Shown: positions 9,205 through 18,012 of the stretch, in pieces | Layout of the letters: each line of letters starts with the position of its first letter | How positions within the stretch are numbered: position 1 is the first letter of the stretch | Assembly (NCBI GenBank): GCA_039180875.1 | Contig: JBCDCY010000001.1 | Coordinates: 124,001-188,000, forward strand | Reading direction: 5' to 3' | Source of the DNA: JBCDCY01 sp039180875 | GTDB taxonomy: Bacteria; Pseudomonadota; Alphaproteobacteria; Rhodobacterales; Rhodobacteraceae | DNA length: 64,000 bases | The notes under the pieces: model-generated | Database searches by the model: none | Told to the model about the DNA's origin: nothing | The model's input: the letters and a program-made list of their open reading frames with translations, nothing else | Made by a program: the position numbers and the translations under genes

Positions 9205-9260
9205 CACAAATATCCCGGGGGTGAATTGGCGCCCCGGCGCCAAGGGGGGGCAGCGCCCCC
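9205..9260. repeat. AAATATCC-type intergenic palindromic repeat
   Basis: The stretch begins with ACAAATATCCCGGGGG and then contains two hairpins: TTGGCGCC/GGCGCCAA (9226-9243) and GGGGGC AGC GCCCCC (9246-9260), the latter touching the recF stop codon. On the minus strand both form immediately after recF, so they may end or stabilise its transcript. The layout resembles intergenic repeats I associate with Rhodobacterales genomes. Confidence 0.5.
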
Positions 9261-10369
9261 TAGACCCGCTCGACCACGCTCTCCCCTTCGGCCTCCCGCA
9301 CCTCCAGCCGTTCCGCCCCCTCGGGCAAAGCCTCGAAGAGTGCGGCATCGGTCCCCGTCATCCAGGCCTGGGCCCCGATCCCGGCGATCTCGGCATAGAG
9401 CGCCGCGCGCCGATCCGCGTCGAGATGCGCCGCCACCTCGTCGAGCAGCAGGATCGGCGGCGCACCGAAATCGGCGGCGACTGCCCGGGCATTAGCCAGG
9501 ACGAGCGAGATCAGCAGCGCCTTCTGCTCCCCGGTCGAGCAAAGCCGCGCCTCCACCCCCTTGGCCGCGTAGATGGCGGAGAGGTCGTCGCGATGCGGAC
9601 CGGTCAGCGTCCGCCCCGCCACCCTGTCCCGCCCCCGCCCCTCGGCCAGGGCGGCGGCAAGGCGCTCGGCATCCGCCGGCGCCGGCGATCCGCCATCAGG
9701 GCCGAGCAGGGTGACGTCGGCGGCGGGAAAGGCCGTCTCCGCCGCGTCCTGGGCGGCGGTCAGGCGGGCCAGCGCCTCGGCCCGCCGGGCGGAGATCTCG
9801 GCCCCGGCGCGGGCCATCTGGGCCTCCAGCGCCTCAAACCACGCCGTGTCGCGGACGTCATCGCGAAAGAGGCGGTTCCGCTCTCGCATCGCCCGCTCGT
9901 AGGCGATGCTCGCCTCGGCATGGCCGGGCGCGAGGCTGAGGGTGATGCGGTCGAGGAACCGGCGCCGCTCCGCCGCGCCCTCGAGCCAGAGGCGGTCCAT
10001 GGCGGGCACCAGCCAGAGCACGCGCAGATGATGACCGAGGGCGGCCTGGGTCGCGGCCTTGCCGTCGATCTCCACGCTCCGGGGCGCCTCGCCCACAGCG
10101 CCGGTGACGATCTCCAGCACCCCCGACGGCGCGGCGACCTCCGCCCGGATCCGCCAGCCGACACGCGCAGGCGCCCGCGCCAACTCCGTCACCTGGGCCC
10201 GGCGGAGGCCGCGGCCGGGGGAGAGCAGCGAGATCGCCTCGAGCACGTTGGTCTTGCCCGCCCCGTTCGGCCCGTAAAGCGCCACGAGCCCCGGGCCCGG
10301 CGAGAGCACCGCCTGGCGGTGAGAGCGGAATTCGGCGATCCGCAGATTGCGCAGCGACAGGCCCGCCAC
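9260..10369 (-). CDS. recF: DNA replication and repair protein RecF
   Basis: A 369-residue SMC-like ATPase that loads RecA at gaps with RecO and RecR. Walker A is GPNGAGKT (residues 33-40) after the typical RecF start LSLRNLRIAEFRSH. The ABC signature region CSTGEQKALLISL lies near residue 275 and Walker B LLLDEVAAHLD near 310. Start is a GTG at 10369. It follows dnaN by 13 bases in the canonical dnaA-dnaN-recF order. Confidence 0.97.
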   Translation of the reverse strand: MAGLSLRNLRIAEFRSHRQAVLSPGPGLVALYGPNGAGKTNVLEAISLLSPGRGLRRAQVTELARAPARVGWRIRAEVAAPSGVLEIVTGAVGEAPRSVEIDGKAATQAALGHHLRVLWLVPAMDRLWLEGAAERRRFLDRITLSLAPGHAEASIAYERAMRERNRLFRDDVRDTAWFEALEAQMARAGAEISARRAEALARLTAAQDAAETAFPAADVTLLGPDGGSPAPADAERLAAALAEGRGRDRVAGRTLTGPHRDDLSAIYAAKGVEARLCSTGEQKALLISLVLANARAVAADFGAPPILLLDEVAAHLDADRRAALYAEIAGIGAQAWMTGTDAALFEALPEGAERLEVREAEGESVVERV

Positions 10370-10382
10370 GCGGGCGATCCGC

Positions 10383-11501
10383 TCAGACGCGCATCGGCAT
10401 GACGACGTAAAGCGCGCTTTCGTCGTTGCCCTCGCGCATCAAGGTCGGATCGCCGGAGGAGTTGAAGAGGAAGACCGCGTTTTCCCGATCCACCTGGCCG
10501 GCAATCTCCAGTAAGTACTTGGCGTTAAAGCCGATCTCCAATCGCTCAGCATCGTAGGCGACGGCGAGTTCCTCATCCGCCGCACCGCTGTCGGGGGCGT
10601 TCACCGAGAGCACCAGCCGGTCATCCTCCAGCGCCATCTTCACCGCCCGCGAGCGTTCCGACGAGACGGTGGAGACGCGGTCGACCGCCTGGGCGAAGGC
10701 CGCAGCATCGACCTCCATCCGTTTGGTGTTCTGCATCGGAATGACCCGGCTGTAATCCGGGAAGGAGCCGTCGATGACCTTGGAGGTCAGCGTCACCTCG
10801 GACGTGGCGAACCGTATCTTGGTCTCGGAGACCGAAACGGCGATGGTCGCGTCGTCGTCGTCCAGGAGCTTGCGGAGCTCTTGCACCGTCTTGCGCGGCA
10901 CGATGACACCGGGCAGCTCGCTCGCCCCTTCGGGCAGCTCCGCGTCGATCCGGGCCAGGCGATGGCCGTCGGTCGCCACGCAGCGCAGCACATGGCCGTC
11001 GGCGCCGTCGGCGGTGTGCATGTAGACGCCGTTCAGATAGTACCGCGTCTCCTCCGTCGAGATCGCGAACTTCGCCTTGTCGAACAGGCGCCGCAGCGTC
11101 GGGGCGGGGCTGGCGAAATTGCAGGCGTATTCCGAGGACGCCATGATCGGAAAGTCCTCCCGGGGCAGGGTCGCCAGCGAGAAGTGGGAGCGGCCGGCCC
11201 GCACCTCGAGCCGCCCGGAGGAGCCGTCGTCGGCAAGCTCGACCGTTGCGCCATCGGGCAGCTTGCGCACGATCTCATAGAGCGTATGGGCACCCACCGT
11301 GGTCGCCCCGGGCTTGGCCACGATCGCCTTCACCCGGTCGATCACCTCGATGTCGAGGTCGGTGGCCCGGAGGCTCAGCGTCTCTCCTTCGGCCTCGATC
11401 AGCACGTTGGCGAGGATCGGGATGGTGTTGCGACGCTCGACCACCCCCTGGGCGCGTCCCATCGCCTTCAGAAGGTCGCTACGCTCGATGCTGATTTGCA
11501 T
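10383..11501 (-). CDS. dnaN: DNA polymerase III sliding clamp (beta subunit)
   Basis: A 372-residue beta clamp that encircles DNA and tethers polymerase III. The N-terminus MQISIERSDLLKAMGRAQGV, the internal ATDLDIEVIDR, the ATDGHRLARIDA segment in the middle domain, and the C-terminal DPTLMREG...YVVMPMRV are all diagnostic. Length is that of the family. It lies between dnaA (139 bases upstream) and recF (13 bases downstream), so it is probably cotranscribed with recF. No degenerate positions were noticed. Confidence 0.98.
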   Translation of the reverse strand: MQISIERSDLLKAMGRAQGVVERRNTIPILANVLIEAEGETLSLRATDLDIEVIDRVKAIVAKPGATTVGAHTLYEIVRKLPDGATVELADDGSSGRLEVRAGRSHFSLATLPREDFPIMASSEYACNFASPAPTLRRLFDKAKFAISTEETRYYLNGVYMHTADGADGHVLRCVATDGHRLARIDAELPEGASELPGVIVPRKTVQELRKLLDDDDATIAVSVSETKIRFATSEVTLTSKVIDGSFPDYSRVIPMQNTKRMEVDAAAFAQAVDRVSTVSSERSRAVKMALEDDRLVLSVNAPDSGAADEELAVAYDAERLEIGFNAKYLLEIAGQVDRENAVFLFNSSGDPTLMREGNDESALYVVMPMRV

Positions 11502-11640
11502 GGTTTCGCCCGTCCCTGCTGGCCGCCTTCATCGTGCGGCAACCCCACGGACGCGAAAACCTAGAGACATTCGGGGACCGACGCAAATGCCTTTGCGGCG
11601 GCCCTCAGGCGGCCCCGGGGGCGGCCCCTGCCCGCTCAGC

Positions 11641-13014
<1,374 letters not shown>

Positions 13015-13089
13015 ATCCCTCGTATCCGCCCATTCCATGCTGTCCCCATGCCCCGCGGCCGTGCCGCGGAAGCGCTCCCTCACTCAGCG

Positions 13090-13530
13090 TCAGCTTTGGC
13101 GCCAAGGCAGGCCGCGAGCTTTCCAGCCGCTGACCGCGCCGCGATGGCTTTCAGCGTCGAGATCGCCCTCGAAGCCCTCCGCGACGTTGTGGCACCGCAC
13201 CGCGTGCCCGTTTGCGTTCAGTCTTTCGGCCGTGATGGTCGCCGCCTCCATCGACCGGGCGCCGGACCGGCAGATGAACAGGATGTCGGACGGCGGCGGG
13301 TCGCCCATGCCCTCCTCCAGCTCCTCGACGAAGCGCGGATTGACCGCCATACCAGGGAAGCTGCGCCACTCTGCCAGCACCACCTGCTTGCCGACCGGGG
13401 AGAGATCCGGCACCCCGACAAAGCTCCACTCTGCCCGACTGCGCACATCGACGAGCGCGGCAGAGTTCTGGGATTTCAGCAGATCCCAGGCGCTTTGCGG
13501 TGACAGAACTTCGACGCCTCGGTCGACCAT
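13090..13530 (-). CDS. Rhodanese-like domain protein
   Basis: A 146-residue single-domain rhodanese-fold protein. It has the family pattern AALVDVRSRAEWSFVG and a likely active-site loop FICRSGARS with Cys at about residue 88, followed by HNVAEGFEGDLD. Such proteins transfer sulfane sulfur or act as sulfur carriers; the acceptor is unknown. The ATG at 13530 is preceded by GGGAGGT at ideal spacing, better than the upstream candidates. It lies 75 bases before dnaA on the same strand and may be transcribed with it. Confidence 0.85.
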   Translation of the reverse strand: MVDRGVEVLSPQSAWDLLKSQNSAALVDVRSRAEWSFVGVPDLSPVGKQVVLAEWRSFPGMAVNPRFVEELEEGMGDPPPSDILFICRSGARSMEAATITAERLNANGHAVRCHNVAEGFEGDLDAESHRGAVSGWKARGLPWRQS

Positions 13531-13900
13531 TGCGTACCTCCCTGCCGCATGACTGACTCGCGATAGCCACAAATTAGGCCCGCAGGATAGAGTGCCGCAA
13601 GTACAACTCGACTTGGCTCGCAAAAATTCCCTAAGTATTGATAATATAGATAAAAAATAAGCCGCCTCGGTGGGCGGCTATTTTTCGTCTCTTCTGTTCA
13701 CGTACATTATTGTTCTCCGAACAATATTCGGAGCAACTGCGTCTGGCTTGCGCTTTTCAAACGTCTTACCACCCGCAGGCAAGGTACCGGTGTAGCAAGA
13801 TTCGCTCAACAGGATCGAAGCGCGAACATTACAGAATTGCGACAGGAGGGTCGGAAACCGCCGACAAACGATGTGCGCCGCCCTGGGGCGGCGTAGCGGA
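13531..13900. other. 370-base gene-free region between rpsT and rhodanese/dnaA
   Basis: This is the longest gene-free stretch in the core block. It holds an A/T-rich patch (about 13622-13660), a strong bidirectional hairpin (13660-13679), and a perfect 7-base inverted repeat CTCCGAA/TTCGGAG (13715-13721 and 13727-13733). Its place beside dnaA makes it a place to look for oriC, but I found no convincing DnaA box (TTATNCACA); the nearest, TGTGGCTAT on the minus strand near 13572, has two mismatches. No small gene is evident. Confidence 0.4.
13651..13685 (-). terminator. Bidirectional intrinsic terminator after rpsT
   Basis: AGCCGCC (13660-13666) pairs with GGCGGCT (13673-13679) around six bases. 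It is followed by ATTTTT on the plus strand and, on the minus strand, by TTATTTTTTA. This is the best intrinsic terminator in the window. It would end transcripts coming from rpsT and separate them from rhodanese-dnaA. Confidence 0.8.
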
Positions 13901-14167
13901 TCAGACCGGCAGTGCGTTGATCCGGGCAGCGAGGCGGGAGACCTTGCGGCTCGCCGTGTTCTTGTGCAGCACGCCCTTGGTCACGCCGCGCATCAGCTCG
14001 GGTTGGGCCAGGCGCAGCGCCTGGGCCGCAGCCGATTTGTCACCGGAGGCGATCGCCTCCTCCACGCCGCGCAGGAATGTCCTGATGCGGGACCGACGCG
14101 CCTTGTTGACCGCGGTGCGCTTGGCGATCTGGCGCACGCGCTTCTTGGCGGATGGCGAGTTTGCCAT
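13901..14167 (-). CDS. rpsT: 30S ribosomal protein S20
   Basis: An 88-residue basic protein of the small ribosomal subunit that binds the 16S rRNA 5' domain. The start MANSPSAKKRVRQIAKRTAV and the end part GVLHKNTASRKVSRLAARI are unmistakable S20 features, and length is normal. The ATG at 14167 has GGAGAGGAGA upstream. A plausible promoter lies at 14203-14231 and a terminator at 13660-13679, so it looks monocistronic. The rpsT-dnaA neighbourhood is conserved in Alphaproteobacteria. Confidence 0.98.
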   Translation of the reverse strand: MANSPSAKKRVRQIAKRTAVNKARRSRIRTFLRGVEEAIASGDKSAAAQALRLAQPELMRGVTKGVLHKNTASRKVSRLAARINALPV

Positions 14168-14202
14168 GGTGCGAGCTGTCTCCTCTCCGGGATAGAGGCG
14201 GC

Positions 14203-14231
14203 GTGATACACAGGGGTCTGGGGCGAGTCAA
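14203..14231 (-). promoter_or_regulatory. Candidate rpsT promoter
   Basis: On the minus strand TTGACT (14231-14226) is followed after 17 bases by TATCAC (14208-14203), about 36 bases before the rpsT start. The -35 match is five of six. Confidence 0.5.
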
Positions 14232-14259
14232 CGCTGCCGCTCGGGGATCTGCCCCAAGG

Positions 14260-15036
14260 TCAGGTATCACGAAATTGCGGGGCCCGCTTCTCGCCGAAGG
14301 CGGCCATTCCCTCCGCCTGATCCTCGGTGGCAAAGAGCGCATGGAAGAGCCGCCGCTCGAAGAGCACGCCCTCCCGCAACGTCGTCTCGTAGGAGCGATT
14401 GACCGCCTCCTTCACCGCCATGACGGTGAGCATGGATTTCTCGCTGATCTTGTCGGCCGTGGCTCGCGCCTCCTCCAGCAGCTTCTTGGCCGGGACGATG
14501 CGGCTGACGAGGCCGGCGCGCTCGGCCTCCTCGGCCTCCATGAAACGGCCCGTGAGGTGCATCTCCATCGCCTTCGACTTGCCGACGAAGCGGGTGAGGC
14601 GCTGGGTGCCGCCGATGCCGGCCATGACGCCGAGGTTGATCTCGGGCTGGCCGAACTTCGCGGTGTCGGCGGCCAGGATGAAGTCGCACATCATCGCCAG
14701 CTCACAGCCACCGCCCAGGGCATAGCCCGCCACCGCCGCGATGATCGGCTTGCGGGTGCGCAGCAGCGCCTCGGTCTGGGGGGTGAAGAAGTCCTCGCTG
14801 AACATGTCGACGAAGCTCTTCTCCGCCATCTCCTTCACGTCGGCGCCGGCGGCGAAGGCCTTGTCGCTGCCGGTCAGGATGATGGCCCGCACCCGGTCGT
14901 TGGCGTCGGCGTCGGCCAAGGCCTCGGCCAGCTCGCTCAGCAGCTGGGAGTTGAGCGCGTTCAGCGCGTCCGGCCGGTTGAGGCGGATCAGCGCGACGCG
15001 GTCCTCGACCTCGACGATCAGGGTTTCATAGGCCAC
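14260..15036 (-). CDS. Enoyl-CoA hydratase
   Basis: A 258-residue crotonase-family enzyme that hydrates trans-2-enoyl-CoA during fatty acid or amino acid breakdown. The start MAYETLIVEVEDRVALIRLN and RPDALNALN are typical. The oxyanion-hole and catalytic region AGYALGGGCELAMMCD puts the first catalytic Glu at 102, and FGQPEINLG puts the second at 122. I prefer the GTG at 15036 because GGAGG lies seven bases before it and it gives the family's usual N-terminus; an ATG at 15057 would add seven residues. It sits between mutM and rpsT, an order common in Alphaproteobacteria. Confidence 0.93.
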   Translation of the reverse strand: MAYETLIVEVEDRVALIRLNRPDALNALNSQLLSELAEALADADANDRVRAIILTGSDKAFAAGADVKEMAEKSFVDMFSEDFFTPQTEALLRTRKPIIAAVAGYALGGGCELAMMCDFILAADTAKFGQPEINLGVMAGIGGTQRLTRFVGKSKAMEMHLTGRFMEAEEAERAGLVSRIVPAKKLLEEARATADKISEKSMLTVMAVKEAVNRSYETTLREGVLFERRLFHALFATEDQAEGMAAFGEKRAPQFRDT

Positions 15037-15103
15037 GGGGGCGCCTCCGGTGCTCATCTGAAAATCGGCGCGGACCCTGTCGGATCGGCCCTGGCTTGTC
15101 CAG

Positions 15104-15970
15104 CTATCTCTGGCAGCGCGGGCAGTAGAAGGTGGAGCGGCCGGACTGCACGATGCGCCGGATGGTGCCGCGGCAGCCGTCCCGGCGGCAGGGCTCCCCC
15201 TCCCGCCCGTAGACGGCGAAGGCGTGCTGGAAGTAGCCGAGCTCACCGTCGGCCTGGCGGTAGTCGCGGAGGGAGGAGCCGCCGGCGGCGATCGCATCCT
15301 CCAGCACGGCCCGAATCGCCTCTGCCAGATCGGCGATCCGCCGGGCCGAGATCCCGTCGGCGATGCGCGTGGGATGGATGAAGGCGCGCCAGAGCGCTTC
15401 CGCCACGTAGATGTTGCCGAGCCCGGCCACAACCTTCTGATCCAGGAGCGCCGCCTTCACCGGGGAGAGCTTGCCGCGGAAGCGCAGCGCGAGGTGGTCG
15501 GCGTGAAAGGCGTTGCCGAGGGGCTCCGGCCCGAGGCTCGCCAACCATTTGTGCTGCTCGATCGCGTCGGTCGGGGCGAGATCCATCGCTCCGAACCGGC
15601 GGACGTCGTTGAAGGTGAGGCGCACGCCCGAGGTGAGGTCGAGGACGACATGGTCATGCAGCTCCGGCGCCGGATGCTGATGGTAGAACGCCCCGGGCGC
15701 CGCCCGCACCGCCGCGGGGGCCGAGATCAGCCAGCGCCCGGTCATGCCGAGATGCATCAGCAGCGTCTCACCGGTCGACAGCTCCGCCAGGATGTACTTC
15801 GCCCGCCGCCTGAGCCGCGCGACCCGCGCGCCCGTCAGCCGCTCCGCCATCCGGGCCGGCAAGGGCCAGCGCAGATCCGGCCGGCGCACATCGGCCGCCG
15901 CAATCTCCGCCCCCTCCAACACCGGCTGCAACCCCCGCCGCACCGTCTCGACCTCAGGCAGCTCGGGCAT
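15104..15970 (-). CDS. mutM: Formamidopyrimidine-DNA glycosylase
   Basis: A 288-residue bifunctional glycosylase/AP lyase that removes 8-oxoguanine and formamidopyrimidines. The N-terminal MPELPEVETVRRGL supplies the catalytic Pro after Met cleavage and the adjacent Glu. The helix-two-turn-helix region contains DQKVVAGLGNIYVAEALW. The C-terminal zinc finger has CRRDGC and FYCPRC, and R in GRSTFYC. All key residues are present. The ATG at 15970 starts the mature consensus directly. It is divergent from ubiE with two small membrane-protein genes between. Confidence 0.97.
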   Translation of the reverse strand: MPELPEVETVRRGLQPVLEGAEIAAADVRRPDLRWPLPARMAERLTGARVARLRRRAKYILAELSTGETLLMHLGMTGRWLISAPAAVRAAPGAFYHQHPAPELHDHVVLDLTSGVRLTFNDVRRFGAMDLAPTDAIEQHKWLASLGPEPLGNAFHADHLALRFRGKLSPVKAALLDQKVVAGLGNIYVAEALWRAFIHPTRIADGISARRIADLAEAIRAVLEDAIAAGGSSLRDYRQADGELGYFQHAFAVYGREGEPCRRDGCRGTIRRIVQSGRSTFYCPRCQR

Positions 15971-15976
15971 CGGCGC

Positions 15977-16522
15977 TCAGCTCGCCCGGTTGTGTTCGAG
16001 ATGGCGCTCGGCTGCCTCCAAGAGAAGGTCCGCGCCCTCGAGCCGTTCGTCGACGCCTACCGTGCCGTAGCGACCGAATTCAAGCCGCGGGCCGGTCATG
16101 CCGTGCCAGATGCTCTCCAGTTCCGACCAGGGATAGTGGCGCGTCCCGCTGCAAGGCGCCCCGGTCGTCAGCACGTCGGCGCCCCAGAGCATCCAGGACC
16201 GGGACTCGCAGAAGATACCCGAGGCGGCTACCGCCCAGACGATGAGCGCCGGGAACACGATGTCGAAGTAGTCCCCGAGCGTCGCGGGCAGGCCGTGGCG
16301 CCAAAGGCCGAATAGGATCATGGCGCCGATCCCGCCTGCCAAAAGCAGGACCTTCCATCGCATCAAGCGAGGGTTGCCGATGGTCAGCACCTCCTCATCG
16401 GCCGCATATGCATAGGCGTACTCGACCCGCTTCCGGTTCAAGAGCCACCTCTCCAAAGCAAACAAGATCCAGGGCAGGATCACCAAGAACACGGCGAGCG
16501 GTACGAACAGCATTGCGCTCAT
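15977..16522 (-). CDS. Membrane protein of unknown family (paralog 1)
   Basis: A 181-residue protein I do not recognise. It has an N-terminal transmembrane segment (about 5-23) ending before a basic RKRVEYAYAYA, a hairpin of two more (about 59-76 and 85-106), and a soluble C-terminal half with LTTGAPCSGTRHYPWSELES, which looks like a short PH-like beta domain. It is paralogous to the next gene upstream: both share the YxxRKRVxY motif, the RHYPW string and an ending of the form ERHLEHNRA. It is six bases from mutM and probably cotranscribed with it, but a repair role is not implied. Confidence 0.65.
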   Translation of the reverse strand: MSAMLFVPLAVFLVILPWILFALERWLLNRKRVEYAYAYAADEEVLTIGNPRLMRWKVLLLAGGIGAMILFGLWRHGLPATLGDYFDIVFPALIVWAVAASGIFCESRSWMLWGADVLTTGAPCSGTRHYPWSELESIWHGMTGPRLEFGRYGTVGVDERLEGADLLLEAAERHLEHNRAS

Positions 16523-16601
16523 GCGAGCGGGCCTTTCGCAGGCTCCTTGCGGGGCGTGTTTTGTGTCGTCGTATCGATCGCAGACAACTCAGACACGGCT
16601 T

Positions 16602-17171
16602 TCAAGCGGCCCCTGCGCGATTGCGTTCGAGATGGCGCTCAATGGTCGCGATGAGTGCATCTGCGCCATCTTTCTTCGTATCAACATGAGCAAGACCGTG
16701 TGGCCCGAAGTCGAGCTCGTATCCGAGGCGGCGGCGCCGACCCGTCTTAAGCGTCGCCCACGGATAGTGCCGCGTCTTGGTGCACGGGCCGCCTATCGTT
16801 AGGACGTCGGCCCCGTACCGGAGCCAAGTTCTCTCAATGCACAGGATGTGGAGCGAGAACCACGAGAGCATGAAAAGCGCTGCAACGATCAGCGTCACAT
16901 AGGACGTCGTTGTCGTCGGCGGGCCGCCTATCGCAAGACTGACCACGACTGCGACAGCGATCGCAGCGACGAGGCGGATAACGTGCCGCGGCTTTAGTGT
17001 CGGGTCGCCTACGAGTCGCGCATCGGTGTCCGAGTGCCAGACGTGCGGGTAAGGCACGCGCTTCCTGTCAAAGTACCATTCCGCCAACGCAATCATGATC
17101 CATGGTAAGACGAGTAAGAAAATCACCATGACTGGTAGGAGCCAATCCGACATTTCCCACAACGTTTCCAA
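16602..17171 (-). CDS. Membrane protein of unknown family (paralog 2)
   Basis: A 189-residue paralog of the downstream neighbour with the same plan: N-terminal transmembrane segment (about 10-30) followed by DRKRVPYPHVW, two central membrane segments (about 65-110), and a C-terminal soluble domain with LTIGGPCTKTRHYPW and IERHLERNRA. The base composition is visibly lower in GC than flanking genes, and the pair probably arose by duplication followed by divergence or acquisition. An ATG at 17153 would remove six residues. Function unknown. Confidence 0.65.
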   Translation of the reverse strand: METLWEMSDWLLPVMVIFLLVLPWIMIALAEWYFDRKRVPYPHVWHSDTDARLVGDPTLKPRHVIRLVAAIAVAVVVSLAIGGPPTTTTSYVTLIVAALFMLSWFSLHILCIERTWLRYGADVLTIGGPCTKTRHYPWATLKTGRRRRLGYELDFGPHGLAHVDTKKDGADALIATIERHLERNRAGAA

Positions 17172-17261
17172 TGTCGCCCCCCTAAGCTAAATCGCCGCAC
17201 TGTTTCCCCTCGGCGCGCGGCAGAGTAGCGGCCAACCCTTGGGCAAGCTAGCTTCGCGACG

Positions 17262-18008
17262 ATGATGCACGACGACGACACCACCCATTTCGGCGAAGAG
17301 GAGATCCCGCGCGGCGAGAAGGCCGGGCGGGTGCAGGGCGTGTTTCGCTCCGTCGCCTCGCGCTACGACCTGATGAACGATCTGATGAGCGCCGGCGTCC
17401 ATCGCCTGTGGAAGGACGCGGCGATGGACTGGCTGGCGCCGCGGCCGCATCAGCATCTGCTCGACGTGGCCGGCGGCACGGGCGACATCGCCTTTCGCTT
17501 TCTCCGCCGCGGCGGTGGACGCGCCACGGTCGTCGACATGACCGTCGACATGCTGGCCGCCGGGCGCGCCCGCCCGGAGGCGGAGGGCTTGGCCGAGCGC
17601 ATGGAGTGGATCGCCGGCGACGCCATGGCCCTGCCGTTCCCGGAGGGGGTGTTCGACGCCTACACCATCGCCTTCGGCATCAGGAACGTGACCGACATCG
17701 AGGCCGCACTGGCCGAGGCCTTTCGCGTGCTCCGCCCCGGCGGGCGGTTCCTCTGCCTCGAGTTCAGCCGGATCCCCAACGATCTGCTGCAATGGGCCTA
17801 TGATCGCTACTCCTACACAGCGATCCCGGCGCTGGGAGAGGCGGTGACGGGCGACCGGGCGAGCTATCAGTATCTGGTCGAGTCGATCCGGCGCTTTCCC
17901 GATCAGGAGAGATTTGCCGCGATGATCCGGGGGGCGGGGTTCGAGCAGGTGAAGTACCGCAACCTCTCCTTCGGCATCGCCGCCCTGCATTCCGGATGGA
18001 AGCTCTAG
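17262..18008 (+). CDS. ubiE: Ubiquinone/menaquinone methyltransferase UbiE
   Basis: A 248-residue SAM-dependent C-methyltransferase acting on the benzoquinol ring in ubiquinone synthesis. Family marks are VFRSVASRYDLMNDLMS, SAM-binding LLDVAGGTGD (66-75), the catalytic-region IAFGIRNVTD, and the C-terminal NLSFGIAALHSGWK. Length is standard. Two ATG codons are adjacent at the start; either could be used. ubiB follows after four bases, so the two are an operon. Confidence 0.97.
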   Translation: MMHDDDTTHFGEEEIPRGEKAGRVQGVFRSVASRYDLMNDLMSAGVHRLWKDAAMDWLAPRPHQHLLDVAGGTGDIAFRFLRRGGGRATVVDMTVDMLAAGRARPEAEGLAERMEWIAGDAMALPFPEGVFDAYTIAFGIRNVTDIEAALAEAFRVLRPGGRFLCLEFSRIPNDLLQWAYDRYSYTAIPALGEAVTGDRASYQYLVESIRRFPDQERFAAMIRGAGFEQVKYRNLSFGIAALHSGWKL

Positions 18009-18012
18009 CCGC

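Noticed and set aside
13566..13574. TGTGGCTAT on the minus strand as a DnaA box
   Set aside because: Two mismatches to TGTGNATAA and no second box nearby.
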